From assembly GCA_003645805.1 (NCBI GenBank), contig QNCL01000005.1:1-31793 (forward strand): a stretch of DNA of 31,793 bases, given 5' to 3'. Made by a program: the position numbers and the translations under genes. The notes beneath the pieces were generated by a model that was given only the letters and a program-made list of their open reading frames with translations, searched no databases and was not told where the DNA came from. Shown here in pieces: positions 15,005-23,142 of this stretch. Within the stretch, counting starts at the first letter, position 1. Every line of letters starts with the position of its first letter. Origin of the DNA: Candidatus Omnitrophota bacterium. GTDB lineage: Bacteria > Omnitrophota > 4484-213.

Positions 15005-15921
15005 CAAAGATTCAATCTTTTAATCTCTTCTCTTATCTTTTTTGCACAAAGATGAAGTAGTTCTTTTTCTCTCTCTGTCAAGCGCACCTCTACAATTTCC
15101 TCTATCCCTTCCTTTCCTAACTTCACAGGAACTCCTAAACATAAATTCTTTAGCCCATACTCTCCTTGTAAATAAACACAGGCAGGAAGAATCCTCTTCT
15201 CATCCTTGATTATTGCCTTCAGCATCAAAAAGACGCTCGCAGAAGGTGCATAATAAGCGCTATTTCCCGCATAAGCAACAATCTCTCCCCCTCGTTCTTT
15301 AGTCTTTTTTATCAATCTCTCTATTACTTGCTTATCCAACAACTCCTGCAAAGGAATCCCGCACACTGTAGAGTATCTTATAAGGGGAAGCATCAAATCG
15401 CTGTGCATCCCTAAAACCATCGCTTGCACATCTTGAGTAGAAACATCTAACTCTCTGGCTATAAATCCTGAAAAGCGAGCGCTATCCAAAACTCCGGACA
15501 TCCCTATAACCCTTTTTCGGGGAAACCCTGAGAGTATATAAGCACAGTAGGTCATTACATCTAAAGGATTGCTCACTACAATAACTATGGCCTGAGAAGC
15601 ATTCTGCTTTACCTTCTCTATTACCTCCTGCAAAATCTCCTTATTCTTGAAAACCAAGTCTTCCCGGCTCATTCCGGGATGGCGAGCAAAGCCAGCAGTA
15701 ATTACTACTATATCCGCATCCTTAAGTTCTGGATAATCGGAGCACTCAACCTTTGCTGAAGAACTCAGCACTGCCAAACAATCGTTTATGTCCCATACCT
15801 TGCCTTGCACCATTTTCTTATCTATGTCTATAAGGAGCACATCGGCTAATCCTGCTTCAGCAACACGCATTGATAAGGTTGCACCTACCCTTCCTGCACC
15901 TATAATACCTATCTTTCTCAT
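15004..15921 (-). CDS. mdh: Malate dehydrogenase (LDH-like family)
   Basis: NAD-dependent interconversion of malate and oxaloacetate. It is 305 residues. The Rossmann motif is GAGRVG (8-13), with Asp32/Asp34 at the end of strand 2 favouring NAD. The substrate loop GFARHPGMSRED puts Arg80 and Arg86 where malate dehydrogenases bind dicarboxylates, with His rather than Lys after Arg80; an Arg (not Gln) at that site separates MDH from LDH. The catalytic pair is Asp146 (VLDSAR, with Arg149) and His173. The His motif reads GMHSDLMLPL instead of the usual GGHGDTMVPL, an odd variant. The gene overlaps the upstream dehydrogenase by ATGA and leads into apbE by TGATG, so all are translationally coupled. 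Confidence 0.93.
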   Translation of the reverse strand: MRKIGIIGAGRVGATLSMRVAEAGLADVLLIDIDKKMVQGKVWDINDCLAVLSSSAKVECSDYPELKDADIVVITAGFARHPGMSREDLVFKNKEILQEVIEKVKQNASQAIVIVVSNPLDVMTYCAYILSGFPRKRVIGMSGVLDSARFSGFIARELDVSTQDVQAMVLGMHSDLMLPLIRYSTVCGIPLQELLDKQVIERLIKKTKERGGEIVAYAGNSAYYAPSASVFLMLKAIIKDEKRILPACVYLQGEYGLKNLCLGVPVKLGKEGIEEIVEVRLTEREKELLHLCAKKIREEIKRLNL

Positions 15922-16991
15922 CCTCTCTCCTCTATCTTTTTTATTATCTCCTCAGCCATCTCTTTTGTTCCACTTGAGCCCCCCAGGTCATAAGTAAGCA
16001 CCTTTCCTTCTTCTATCACCTCTTCCACCGCCTTTTCCAATTTCTGGGCTTTTTCTTCCTCATTTAGATATCGCAACATCATTGCTCCTGAAAGAAATAT
16101 AGCGGTTGGATTTACTCTGTTTTTCCCTTTATATTTAGGTGCACTTCCGTGGGTAGGCTCAAAGATGGCTATCTCATCACCAATGTTTGCTCCCGGACTC
16201 ATTCCCAGTCCCCCTATCAACCCCGCACACAAATCAGATATGATATCCCCATATAGATTGGGCAAAACCAGAATATCATAGTCCTGCGGTTTCCGAATCA
16301 ACTGCATACACATATTATCTACAATCCTATCCTCAAACTCAATCTCTGGATAATCCTTGCTTATCTCTCTCCCGCACTCCAAAAATAGTCCATCCGTGCA
16401 TTTCATTATGTTTGCCTTATGCACCGCACTAATCTTTCTTCTCTTGTTTCTTTTTGCAAACTCAAAAGCAAAGCGAAAAATCCTTCTGGAGGCGAATGTG
16501 GAAATGGGTTTTATAGAAAGAGCAGAATCCTCTCTTATTCTTCTACCCGAGAGTTTCTCTATTTCCTCTATCATTCTTCTTGTGCTCTTCTCAGAAATGC
16601 TGAATTCAATCCCCGCATATAAATCCTCACTGTTCTCCCGAATAACCACTATATCCACATCTCTATAAGGAGAAGGAACTCCTTTGAAAGATTTATAAGG
16701 ACGCAAACATATATAAAGATCCAACCTCTGACGAAGAGCAACATTTACCGAACGAAATCCCCCTCCTACAGGGGTAGTAATGGGACCCTTAAGAGCTACT
16801 TTATTCCTTCTTATAGAGGAAAGTGTATCTTCGGGAAGAGGGTTATTATATCTCCTTATCGCCTCCTCTCCAGCCAACCTCTCCTCCCATTCTACCTTCA
16901 GTCCTGTTGCCTCTATACACCTTTTGGCTAATATGCTTATCTCCGGACCAATCCCATCTCCGGGAACAAAGGTTATTCTATGGATACTCAT
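15918..16991 (-). CDS. icd: Isocitrate dehydrogenase of the isocitrate/isopropylmalate dehydrogenase family
   Basis: Beta-decarboxylating dehydrogenase of 357 residues. FVPGDGIGPE opens the chain. The substrate-binding stretch GGGFRSVNVALRQRLDLY has the Ser-x-Asn-x3-Arg pattern of isocitrate dehydrogenases, unlike the Leu-Leu pattern of isopropylmalate dehydrogenases, and IRENSEDLYAGIE is an isocitrate-type loop. Metal-binding Asp residues are in NLYGDIISDLCAGL. In the cofactor site, HGSAPKYKGKNRVNP keeps the Lys-Tyr and Val seen in NADP-dependent E. coli Icd, and TYD recurs near the end, while the later Arg is replaced by Gly. NADP use is thus likely but mixed. Homoisocitrate dehydrogenase is the main alternative. 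It is joined by ATGA overlaps to the LeuD-like gene before it and mdh after it. Confidence 0.85.
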   Translation of the reverse strand: MSIHRITFVPGDGIGPEISILAKRCIEATGLKVEWEERLAGEEAIRRYNNPLPEDTLSSIRRNKVALKGPITTPVGGGFRSVNVALRQRLDLYICLRPYKSFKGVPSPYRDVDIVVIRENSEDLYAGIEFSISEKSTRRMIEEIEKLSGRRIREDSALSIKPISTFASRRIFRFAFEFAKRNKRRKISAVHKANIMKCTDGLFLECGREISKDYPEIEFEDRIVDNMCMQLIRKPQDYDILVLPNLYGDIISDLCAGLIGGLGMSPGANIGDEIAIFEPTHGSAPKYKGKNRVNPTAIFLSGAMMLRYLNEEEKAQKLEKAVEEVIEEGKVLTYDLGGSSGTKEMAEEIIKKIEERG

Positions 16992-17476
16992 CCTGCTCTT
17001 TGCCTCTTAAAATACTCTATTCCTCCTCCCGCAGATAAGATATCTCGCATCAAAGGAGGAAGGAAAAACTTTATCTCTCTCTCCTTCTCTATTCTTAACC
17101 GCCCTTCCTCTAAATCAATCTCGAGAAAATCTCCTTCTTTAATCTCTGTAGTATCGCAGATAATCAGTGGCAATCCTATATTAAAGGAGTTTCGGTAAAA
17201 GATGCGAGCGAAACTGATGGCTATAACTGCTTTAACTCCTGCAGCTTTGATAGCCAGAGGTGCTTGTTCACGGGAAGAACCGCAGCCAAAATTCCGACCG
17301 GCAACAATAATTGTTTCCTTATCCTTGATCTCCTCATAAAACCCTGCTCGAATATCCTCCATAATATGCTTGCCCAATTCCTGCATATCGGTAATAGAGA
17401 ACTTATACCTTCCCGAGATAATTACATCGGTGTTTATGTCGTCTCCAAATCTCTTTGCATACCCTTTTAACTTCAT
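16988..17476 (-). CDS. leuD: Aconitase-superfamily small subunit (LeuD-like; probable aconitase or homoaconitase swivel domain)
   Basis: A 162-residue swivel-domain protein that completes the active site of the large subunit at 18645-19904. The start GYAKRFGDDINTDVIISGRY, the AGRNFGCGSSREQAP box and AISFARIFYRNSFNIGLPLI are all standard. The specificity loop after the first Tyr reads YKFSITDMQEL. From memory, isopropylmalate enzymes of this type have YLVY and homoaconitases YLRT at this place, so Lys25 and the extra residue point to a charged substrate rather than isopropylmalate. Family membership is firm, the substrate inferred. pilT separates it from its large subunit. Its stop overlaps the icd start. 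No clear Shine-Dalgarno precedes the ATG. Confidence 0.85.
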   Translation of the reverse strand: MKLKGYAKRFGDDINTDVIISGRYKFSITDMQELGKHIMEDIRAGFYEEIKDKETIIVAGRNFGCGSSREQAPLAIKAAGVKAVIAISFARIFYRNSFNIGLPLIICDTTEIKEGDFLEIDLEEGRLRIEKEREIKFFLPPLMRDILSAGGGIEYFKRQRAG

Positions 17477-17493
17477 TTTTAGATTAAAAGATA

Positions 17494-17518
17494 GAAAAAG
17501 CCTGCTTTTGTCTTTTTC
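17494..17518 (-). repeat. Stem-loop between pilT and the LeuD-like gene
   Basis: GAAAAAG and CTTTTTC arms (7 bp) flank 11 nt; an alternative inner stem AAAAG/CTTTT has loop CAGG. T-rich sequence follows on the minus strand (TATCTTTTAATC). It might be a weak attenuator or an mRNA processing point within the operon. Confidence 0.35.
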
Positions 17519-17521
17519 GAT

Positions 17522-18568
17522 TCAAAGGTCTTTAAACTCCTCCAGATTTCTTACCTTAGAGATGGCAACCTCATAACTAATAACTCCATTCTTGTAAAGT
17601 TCCTTCAAGGATCTATCCATACTTCTCATTCCTAAATTTGCACTGGTTTGGATAACCGTAGGAATCTGCTCTGTCTTGTGCTCGCGGATTAGATTTGCCA
17701 CTGCCGGAGTATTCACCAGTATCTCCACCGCCACCGCTCGCCCCTCATTATCCAAGCGAGGCAAGAGTTGTTGAGAAACTATCCCTCTTAAACTTCCTGC
17801 CAATTGCACCTTCACTGTTTGTTGTTGAAAAGGAGGGAAAACATCGATAATTCGGTCGATGGTCTGGGCAGCATCCGGGGTATGTAAAGTAGCCAGCACT
17901 AAGTGCCCTGTCTCTGCAGCGGTCAGAGCAAGAGAGATTGTCTCCAGATCTCGCATCTCTCCTACCACAATCACATCCGGATCTTGGCGTAATGCCCTCT
18001 TTAAGGCTTCAGCAAATGAGTGGGTATCTGAATAAACCTCCCGCTGTTTGACAATACTCTTATTATGCCGGTGGACATACTCTATAGGATCCTCTATACA
18101 CACAACCATAGACTTTCTTTCTTGGTTAATCAAATTAATCATCGCTGCTAAAGTGGTGGTCTTACCTACCCCAGTAGGACCGGTAATCAACACCAAGCCG
18201 TTATCTTTACGGGCAAACTCTGCTACTATGGGGGGGAGTCCTAACTCTTCAAAAGATGGGATACGATAATGGATAATTCGAAAGGCTGCTTCTATACTCC
18301 CCCTCTGTCGATGGACATTTACCCTAAACCGGCTCAGCCCGGGAATAGAAAGAGAAAAATCGAGTTCCAACCTTCTCTCAAACTCCTCCCTCTGTTCCTT
18401 GCTCAGAAGTGAGTAGACCAGTCTTTCGCTCTCCTCAGGAGTAAGGGTGGGAAGTTCTGTTCTTACCAATTCTCCGTTGATACGCAAAGCAGGAGGAGCG
18501 CCTACGGCTAAATGCAGATCAGAGGCTCTTCTCTCTACTGCCAGTTTAAATAAATCCTGCATCTCCAT
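17522..18568 (-). CDS. pilT: Type IV pilus retraction ATPase PilT
   Basis: Cytoplasmic hexameric ATPase that depolymerises type IV pili and drives twitching motility or DNA uptake. At 348 residues it is normal PilT length. Visible are the N-terminal SDLHLAVGAPPALRINGEL region (16-34), Walker A GPTGVGKTT (130-138), the Asp box IEDPIEY (158-164), Walker B DVIVVGE with Glu204, and the His box HLVLATLHT (222-230). The C-terminal NLIREHKTEQIPTVIQTS corresponds to the AIRAGE region that distinguishes PilT from the extension ATPase PilB. GGGAG lies 6 nt before the ATG. No pilin or other pil gene is nearby; it sits between two subunits of one metabolic enzyme. PilU-type paralogues are possible but less likely given the C-terminal motif. 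Confidence 0.95.
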   Translation of the reverse strand: MEMQDLFKLAVERRASDLHLAVGAPPALRINGELVRTELPTLTPEESERLVYSLLSKEQREEFERRLELDFSLSIPGLSRFRVNVHRQRGSIEAAFRIIHYRIPSFEELGLPPIVAEFARKDNGLVLITGPTGVGKTTTLAAMINLINQERKSMVVCIEDPIEYVHRHNKSIVKQREVYSDTHSFAEALKRALRQDPDVIVVGEMRDLETISLALTAAETGHLVLATLHTPDAAQTIDRIIDVFPPFQQQTVKVQLAGSLRGIVSQQLLPRLDNEGRAVAVEILVNTPAVANLIREHKTEQIPTVIQTSANLGMRSMDRSLKELYKNGVISYEVAISKVRNLEEFKDL

Positions 18569-18610
18569 TTTAACTCCCTTAACTTTATCCTCAACCTTTG
18601 GCTAAAAATA

Positions 18611-18624
18611 TAAGAAATTTCTTA
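18611..18624. repeat. 14-bp perfect palindrome between the LeuC-like gene and pilT
   Basis: TAAGAAATTTCTTA reads the same on both strands and lies 43 bp upstream of the pilT start, in the 76-bp gap after the large-subunit stop. It could be a regulator site for pilT; no convincing -35/-10 pair was found beside it. Confidence 0.35.
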
Positions 18625-18644
18625 ACGAACCAGAATCCTTTTCC

Positions 18645-19904
18645 CTACAGATACTTTCTGGGATCGGCAATTTTCCCTTCTATCGCTGAAGCAGCCACCG
18701 TAGCAGGAGAGGCTAAAAAGATATGCGCCTTAGGATTGCCCATCCTTCCCTTAAAGTTTCGATTAGCCGAAGAAATAACCACCTCTCCATCCGCAGGGAC
18801 ACCGTTGTGCGTACCTACACAAGGACCACATCCAGGAGCGACAATTATTCCTCCACTCTCTGCTAATATCTGCAAGATTCCTTCCTCTAAGGCAGACAAG
18901 AATACTTTGCGAGAAGCAGGAGCGATGATAAAACGTACCCCTTCCTTTACCCTTCTTCCTTTCAATATCTGAGCAGCAATCCTTAAGTCCTCTAACCTTC
19001 CATTGGTGCAGGTTCCTAAAAATGCTTGGTCTATGTGAATCTCACCTATCTCTGAAACTCCACAGACATTATCTACCCTATGGGGCTGGGCTATCTGCGG
19101 TTCTAACTCTGAGAAGTCATACTCCTCTATTCTTAGATACTCAGCATCCTCATCGGGAAAGACAAAAGAGAAATCTTCTACCCCTGTTTGTCTTAACCAC
19201 TCCTCTGTTTTTCTGTCCCCCAACATTATCCCGCACTTTGCTCCGCACTCTACACTCATATTAGCCAGGACAAACCTTGATTCTATGCTCATCTCTTCGA
19301 TTACCTCTCCGGTAAACTCTAAAGAATAATAGGTACACCCTTCTGCTCCTAAATCTCCAATTAGATAAAGCGCCACATCCTTGGCATACACCCCCTTTTT
19401 TAACCTGCCTCGGCAAACTATCTTTATTGTCTGGGGAACCTTGAACCAGTTCTTTCCATAAGCAAAAGCAATGCTTGTATCTGTTGAACCCATTCCGGTA
19501 GCAAGAGCATTTAGGGCACCATAGGTAGAGGTATGCGAATCTGCTCCTACTATCAGCCCCCCCGGTTTAACCAGCCCACTCTCTAATATTACCTGATGGC
19601 AAACTCCTTCTCCGGCTTCAAAAAGTCTGATTCCTTCCTCCTGAGCAAACCTGCGCATCTTCTGATGAATGTTGGAAACACGAAGATTGGGAGAGGGAGA
19701 GTTATGATCTATAACCAGAGCGGCCTTGCGTTTATCAAATATCCTCTTTCCCTGGGGAAAGAAACGAAAAAGGTTGTTGATAATAAGGTCTGATGTGCCA
19801 TCCTGGCCAAAACAGAAGTCCACATCCGCAATCACTATATCTCCTGCCTTGACCTCCCTTCGGCTATGGGCAGTTAAGATCTTCTCTGCAATAGTCTTGC
19901 CCAT
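18645..19904 (-). CDS. leuC: Aconitase-superfamily large subunit (LeuC-like; probable aconitase or homoaconitase)
   Basis: Iron-sulfur hydro-lyase subunit of 419 residues, the short LeuC2/LysT-like form. The three [4Fe-4S] ligands are Cys299 (GTCTNGR) and Cys359 and Cys362 (GCGPC). ADSHT at 121-125 and the C-terminal SSANRNFKGRMGNP box bind substrate. The N-terminus (GKTIAEKIL, then DVDF) is typical. Isopropylmalate isomerase, homoaconitase and aconitase activities all occur in this subfamily. Here the following small subunit has a Lys-containing loop and the next gene is of isocitrate-dehydrogenase type, which favours citrate/isocitrate or homocitrate. The start overlaps the aminotransferase stop by one base (TAATG). 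The small subunit lies beyond pilT, an uncommon split. Confidence 0.88.
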   Translation of the reverse strand: MGKTIAEKILTAHSRREVKAGDIVIADVDFCFGQDGTSDLIINNLFRFFPQGKRIFDKRKAALVIDHNSPSPNLRVSNIHQKMRRFAQEEGIRLFEAGEGVCHQVILESGLVKPGGLIVGADSHTSTYGALNALATGMGSTDTSIAFAYGKNWFKVPQTIKIVCRGRLKKGVYAKDVALYLIGDLGAEGCTYYSLEFTGEVIEEMSIESRFVLANMSVECGAKCGIMLGDRKTEEWLRQTGVEDFSFVFPDEDAEYLRIEEYDFSELEPQIAQPHRVDNVCGVSEIGEIHIDQAFLGTCTNGRLEDLRIAAQILKGRRVKEGVRFIIAPASRKVFLSALEEGILQILAESGGIIVAPGCGPCVGTHNGVPADGEVVISSANRNFKGRMGNPKAHIFLASPATVAASAIEGKIADPRKYL

Positions 19905-21058
19905 TAACCTCTCCTTCTAACAAACCTCTCTATCCTCTGCATCCCTTCTTTTATATCCTCAAAAGAGGTAGCAAAACTAAGCCTTATCCACCCTTCTCTT
20001 CCAAAAGCAACTCCAGGCACTACTGCTACCCTTTCCTCGTTCAGAAGTTTAAGAGCAAAACTTTTTGAATCTTCCTTAGAATTTATGCGAAAGAAAACAT
20101 AGAACCCTCCTTCAGGCTTTATATAACTAATTCCTATCTCTTCTAATTTCTTAAGGATATAATCTCTTCTCTTTCTGAATTCTATAAGCATCTGAGAAGG
20201 AAATTCCCTCTCTTCAAAAGCAGCTAAAGCCGCATACTGAGCAATTGAATTTGGACAAGAGGTAGAGTGACTCTGGATAACACTCATCTTGGAGATTATC
20301 TGCTCATCCCCGGCAACATAACCTATTCGCCAGCCTGTCATTGCCCAAGATTTAGAAACACCATTAACCACTACTGTCAACCTATAGACCTCTGAACTCA
20401 GGGAAGCGATAGAGATATGTTTCTTCTCATAGGTAATCTTCTCATACACCTCATCGCTAAGAATGTAGATACCATGGCGCACGGCGATCTCAGCGATCTT
20501 GCTTAATTCGGAAAACGTATAGAGAGCACCTGTGGGATTGGCAGGACTGTTAAGAATGAGAACTTTGGTGTGAGCACTGATAAAAGACTTGAGAAGAGAA
20601 GGAGTGAGTTTAAATCCGTTAACTTTCTCTGTAGGGATGATTAAAGGGACGGCTGAACAAAGATTTACTATCTCCGGATAACTTACCCAATAGGGAGAGG
20701 GAATAATAACCTCATCTCCCTCCTCACAAACTGCCTGGAGAAAGTTATAGATTCCTTGCTTTGCTCCTGTGCAGACCAATATCTGGGAAGGGGTATAGTT
20801 TAGATTGTTTTCTTCCTTCAATTTGCGAATAATCGCTTTCTTTAACTCTTCAATCCCAGAGACAGGAGTATATTTTGTTTTTCCCTGCTGGATTGCCTCT
20901 ATTGCCTTTTTCTTCACAAACTCAGGAGTGTCAAAATCGGGCTCACCAGCAGCAAAGTTTATTACCTTTTCTCCTGTTGCTCTTATCTCTTTTGCTCGTG
21001 CACTGATGGCTAAAGTAGCAGAAGGAGAAACATTCCTTACCCTGCTCGCAAACTTCAT
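19904..21058 (-). CDS. aspC: Class I PLP aminotransferase, aspartate type
   Basis: Transfers amino groups between aspartate/glutamate and their 2-oxo acids. The 384-residue protein matches the thermophile/AspB-type aspartate aminotransferase family. It has AGEPDFDTP at 37-45, YTPVSGIEEL, NSPANPTGALY with Asn174, SDEVYEKI (Asp202 and Tyr205 contact the cofactor), and the Schiff-base Lys236 within NGVSKSWAMTGWRIGY. The C-terminal RLSFATS supplies the substrate-carboxylate Arg. It overlaps the rplQ stop by ATGA, so the ribosomal operon runs straight into metabolism. Next to the isocitrate and malate dehydrogenase genes it could link 2-oxoglutarate and oxaloacetate to glutamate and aspartate. Exact amino-acid range (aromatic, prephenate) is not resolved. 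Confidence 0.9.
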   Translation of the reverse strand: MKFASRVRNVSPSATLAISARAKEIRATGEKVINFAAGEPDFDTPEFVKKKAIEAIQQGKTKYTPVSGIEELKKAIIRKLKEENNLNYTPSQILVCTGAKQGIYNFLQAVCEEGDEVIIPSPYWVSYPEIVNLCSAVPLIIPTEKVNGFKLTPSLLKSFISAHTKVLILNSPANPTGALYTFSELSKIAEIAVRHGIYILSDEVYEKITYEKKHISIASLSSEVYRLTVVVNGVSKSWAMTGWRIGYVAGDEQIISKMSVIQSHSTSCPNSIAQYAALAAFEEREFPSQMLIEFRKRRDYILKKLEEIGISYIKPEGGFYVFFRINSKEDSKSFALKLLNEERVAVVPGVAFGREGWIRLSFATSFEDIKEGMQRIERFVRRRG

Positions 21059-21387
21059 AATTCCAAAACCGCCATCTTTGCTCCATCGCCACGGCGCGGA
21101 GGAAGATGAGTAAGCCGGCTATGAATCTTCTTGGGTGCTATTTCTCTAAAGAGGGTATACACTATCTTTCTATCCTGCAATAGCCTGAACGCAAGACGCT
21201 GAGCCTTAACCTCATCATTTTGGGCTAAATCTATAAGTTTATCAATTACCCTCTTTGTCTGTTTTGCGCGAGCAAGGGTTAGTTTAACCTTGCGATTAAT
21301 GATTAACCCGCGCACCAAACTCCTTATAAGTGCTTTCCTTTGCGCAGTAGCACATCCTAACTTCCCTTTTATCTTCTGATGACGCAT
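21055..21387 (-). CDS. rplQ: 50S ribosomal protein L17
   Basis: Large-subunit protein near the peptide exit tunnel. The 110 residues cover the conserved core: a basic N-terminus (MRHQKIKGKLGCATAQRKAL; usually RKLGRTxxHRKAL, so the Arg and His of that box are changed), IIN-RKVKLTLARAKQ, the LIDLAQ helix and RLTHLPPRRGDGAKMAVLEL at the end. The length is typical of the short form. It is the last ribosomal gene of the super-operon, 27 bp after rpoA, and its stop is fused to the aminotransferase start. Confidence 0.97.
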   Translation of the reverse strand: MRHQKIKGKLGCATAQRKALIRSLVRGLIINRKVKLTLARAKQTKRVIDKLIDLAQNDEVKAQRLAFRLLQDRKIVYTLFREIAPKKIHSRLTHLPPRRGDGAKMAVLEL

Positions 21388-21414
21388 CTTCTTTCCTCTC
21401 CTAAATCGAGTTGG

Positions 21415-22389
21415 CTATTTATTCTTCAAAGATTTATCTTCCTTCTTCATCCCTAAACTAAGACCCATCTTCCCTAACGCCTCTTTAATCTCTGAAAGCG
21501 ACCTCTTCCCAAAGTTCTTATACTCCAGCATCTCTTCTTCTGTCTTTGTCACCAGATCACCAATAGTGTTGATATTGGCTGCTTCCAAACAACGGGCACT
21601 TCTTACTGAAAGTTCTATATCCGTAATGGGTCTGTTGAGTTGTTCTTCCAAACCCTTTTCCTTCTCCTCTTTCTTCTCTTCTCCTTTCTCCTCTCCATAA
21701 TTTACAAATATCTCTAAATGTCTCTGGAGAATCCTTGCTCCTTCTATGAGCGCTTTCTCAGGGGAGATGGCTCTATTTGTCCAGATCTCTAAAATTAGTC
21801 TGTCGTAGTTGGTCATTTGCTTTACCCGTGTATTTTCCACTTGATAGTTCACCTTTCTCACGGGAGTAAATACAGAATCTACATCAATTACTCCTATTGG
21901 TTTCTCTTTTTCCTTTTTCATCTCCGCAGGAAGATAACCTCTACCTGAGCACACCTCTATCTCCATAATCAATTTACCTTTCTCGGAAGAAACGGTAGCA
22001 ATATACAAATCGGGATTGAGAATCTCCACGCTCTCATCTTTAATAATATCCTTCGCTCTTATCTCTCCCTTCTTTTTTGCCTCTATACGCACAGTCTTTG
22101 GTTCAGAGGAATGGAGCCTTAATACCATCTTCTTTAGATTGAGAATAATCTGAGGAACATCCTCTAATACCCCCGGAATAGTAGAGAACTCGTGAAACAC
22201 CCCCTCTATCTTTATCCTATTCACCGCTGCCCCTTCTAAGGAAGAAATCAATACCCTCCTCAAAGCATTGCCTAATGTCAGACCATATCCTCGCTCCAGA
22301 GGTTGAATAATAAACTTTCCATAACTATCTGTAAGACTCTCCTTATCGCACTCTACCTTTTCTGGCATTACAAACTCTCTTTTCTCCAT
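21415..22389 (-). CDS. rpoA: RNA polymerase alpha subunit
   Basis: Scaffold subunit of RNA polymerase. It has 324 residues with both domains. The N-terminal dimerisation domain shows FIIQPLERGYGLTLGNALRRVLISSL and EFSTIPGVLEDV. The C-terminal domain begins around residue 250 with ITDIELSVRSARCLEAANI and contains LLEYKNFGKRSLSEIKEAL, which includes the usual Arg and Asn residues for UP-element contact. A very Lys/Glu-rich linker (GEEKGEEKKEEKEKG) joins them. The 114-bp gap upstream (22390-22503) is the largest in the ribosomal block. It is AT-rich with TATTAT, but no convincing promoter pair. AGGGGGAAAGAGAG precedes the ATG. Confidence 0.98.
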   Translation of the reverse strand: MEKREFVMPEKVECDKESLTDSYGKFIIQPLERGYGLTLGNALRRVLISSLEGAAVNRIKIEGVFHEFSTIPGVLEDVPQIILNLKKMVLRLHSSEPKTVRIEAKKKGEIRAKDIIKDESVEILNPDLYIATVSSEKGKLIMEIEVCSGRGYLPAEMKKEKEKPIGVIDVDSVFTPVRKVNYQVENTRVKQMTNYDRLILEIWTNRAISPEKALIEGARILQRHLEIFVNYGEEKGEEKKEEKEKGLEEQLNRPITDIELSVRSARCLEAANINTIGDLVTKTEEEMLEYKNFGKRSLSEIKEALGKMGLSLGMKKEDKSLKNK

Positions 22390-22503
22390 CTCTCTTTCCC
22401 CCTTTTATCTTCCTAAATTACACTCTACCTTTCAATCTATAATAAAGAAAACAGAATTTCTCGCTCCTTTCAAGTTAATCTTCCTCTGTAGTTTCTGGAA
22501 TGG

Positions 22504-23127
22504 CTATTTAGAATAAAGCTCTACGATTAACTGCTCTTCGATAGGAATCTTGATATCCTCTCTTTTAGGTAAACGAAGCACTCTGATAGTAAGTTCTTGT
22601 TCATCTCTCTTTAACCAGCTTGGCACCTCCCTATCTTTGGTAATCTCCAAGGTTCTCTTTATCATCTCCTTACTCTTCTCCTTCACAAACCTAATCTCAT
22701 CTCCTGAGTTTATCAGATAGGAAGGAATATTCACCCTTTTGCCATTTACATAAATAAAGTTGTGACGAACCAACTGTCGTGCTGCAGAGTGAGATACAGC
22801 AAAAGCAGCACGAAAGATAACATTGTCCAACCTCCTCTCCAAGAGGGTAAGCAGATTCTCTCCCACCACTCCTTTCATTCGCTCTGCCCTTTTGAAATAA
22901 AGGCGAAATTGCCTTTCCAAGACTCCATACATCCTCTTCACCTTTTGTTTCTCCCGAAGTTGCATACCATAATCCGTGAGTTTTTTTCTCACCTTTCCCT
23001 GTTGGCCAGGAGAATAGGGTCTTTTAGAAAAAGGACACTTCTCCGACTGGCATTTTGCTCCTTTTAAGAAGAGTTTTAACCCTTCCTGGCGACAAAGTCG
23101 ACATTTAGGACCTATATATCTACCCAT
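22504..23127 (-). CDS. rpsD: 30S ribosomal protein S4 (zinc-binding form)
   Basis: Primary 16S rRNA-binding assembly protein. It has 207 residues with the S4 RNA-binding domain in the middle (RRLDNVIFRAAFAVSHSAARQLVRHNFIYVNGKRV, split). The N-terminus carries Cys9, Cys12, Cys26 and Cys31 (KCRLC ... KCQSEKC), so it is the zinc-containing C+ type. The central region has YGMQLREKQKVKRMYGVLE. It may also repress its own operon in some bacteria. It sits in the classical rpsM-rpsK-rpsD-rpoA-rplQ order, 15 bp after rpsK. Confidence 0.98.
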   Translation of the reverse strand: MGRYIGPKCRLCRQEGLKLFLKGAKCQSEKCPFSKRPYSPGQQGKVRKKLTDYGMQLREKQKVKRMYGVLERQFRLYFKRAERMKGVVGENLLTLLERRLDNVIFRAAFAVSHSAARQLVRHNFIYVNGKRVNIPSYLINSGDEIRFVKEKSKEMIKRTLEITKDREVPSWLKRDEQELTIRVLRLPKREDIKIPIEEQLIVELYSK

Positions 23128-23142
23128 CTTTCTTCTCCCAGA

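Noticed and set aside
16988..17476. Plain leucine-pathway LeuD annotation with leuB next to it
   Set aside because: The adjacent dehydrogenase has isocitrate-type, not isopropylmalate-type, substrate residues, and no leuA is in view; the family symbol is kept only as a label.
22390..22503. Promoter in the rpsD-rpoA gap
   Set aside because: TATTAT and TTGAAA are present, but no pair has acceptable spacing.
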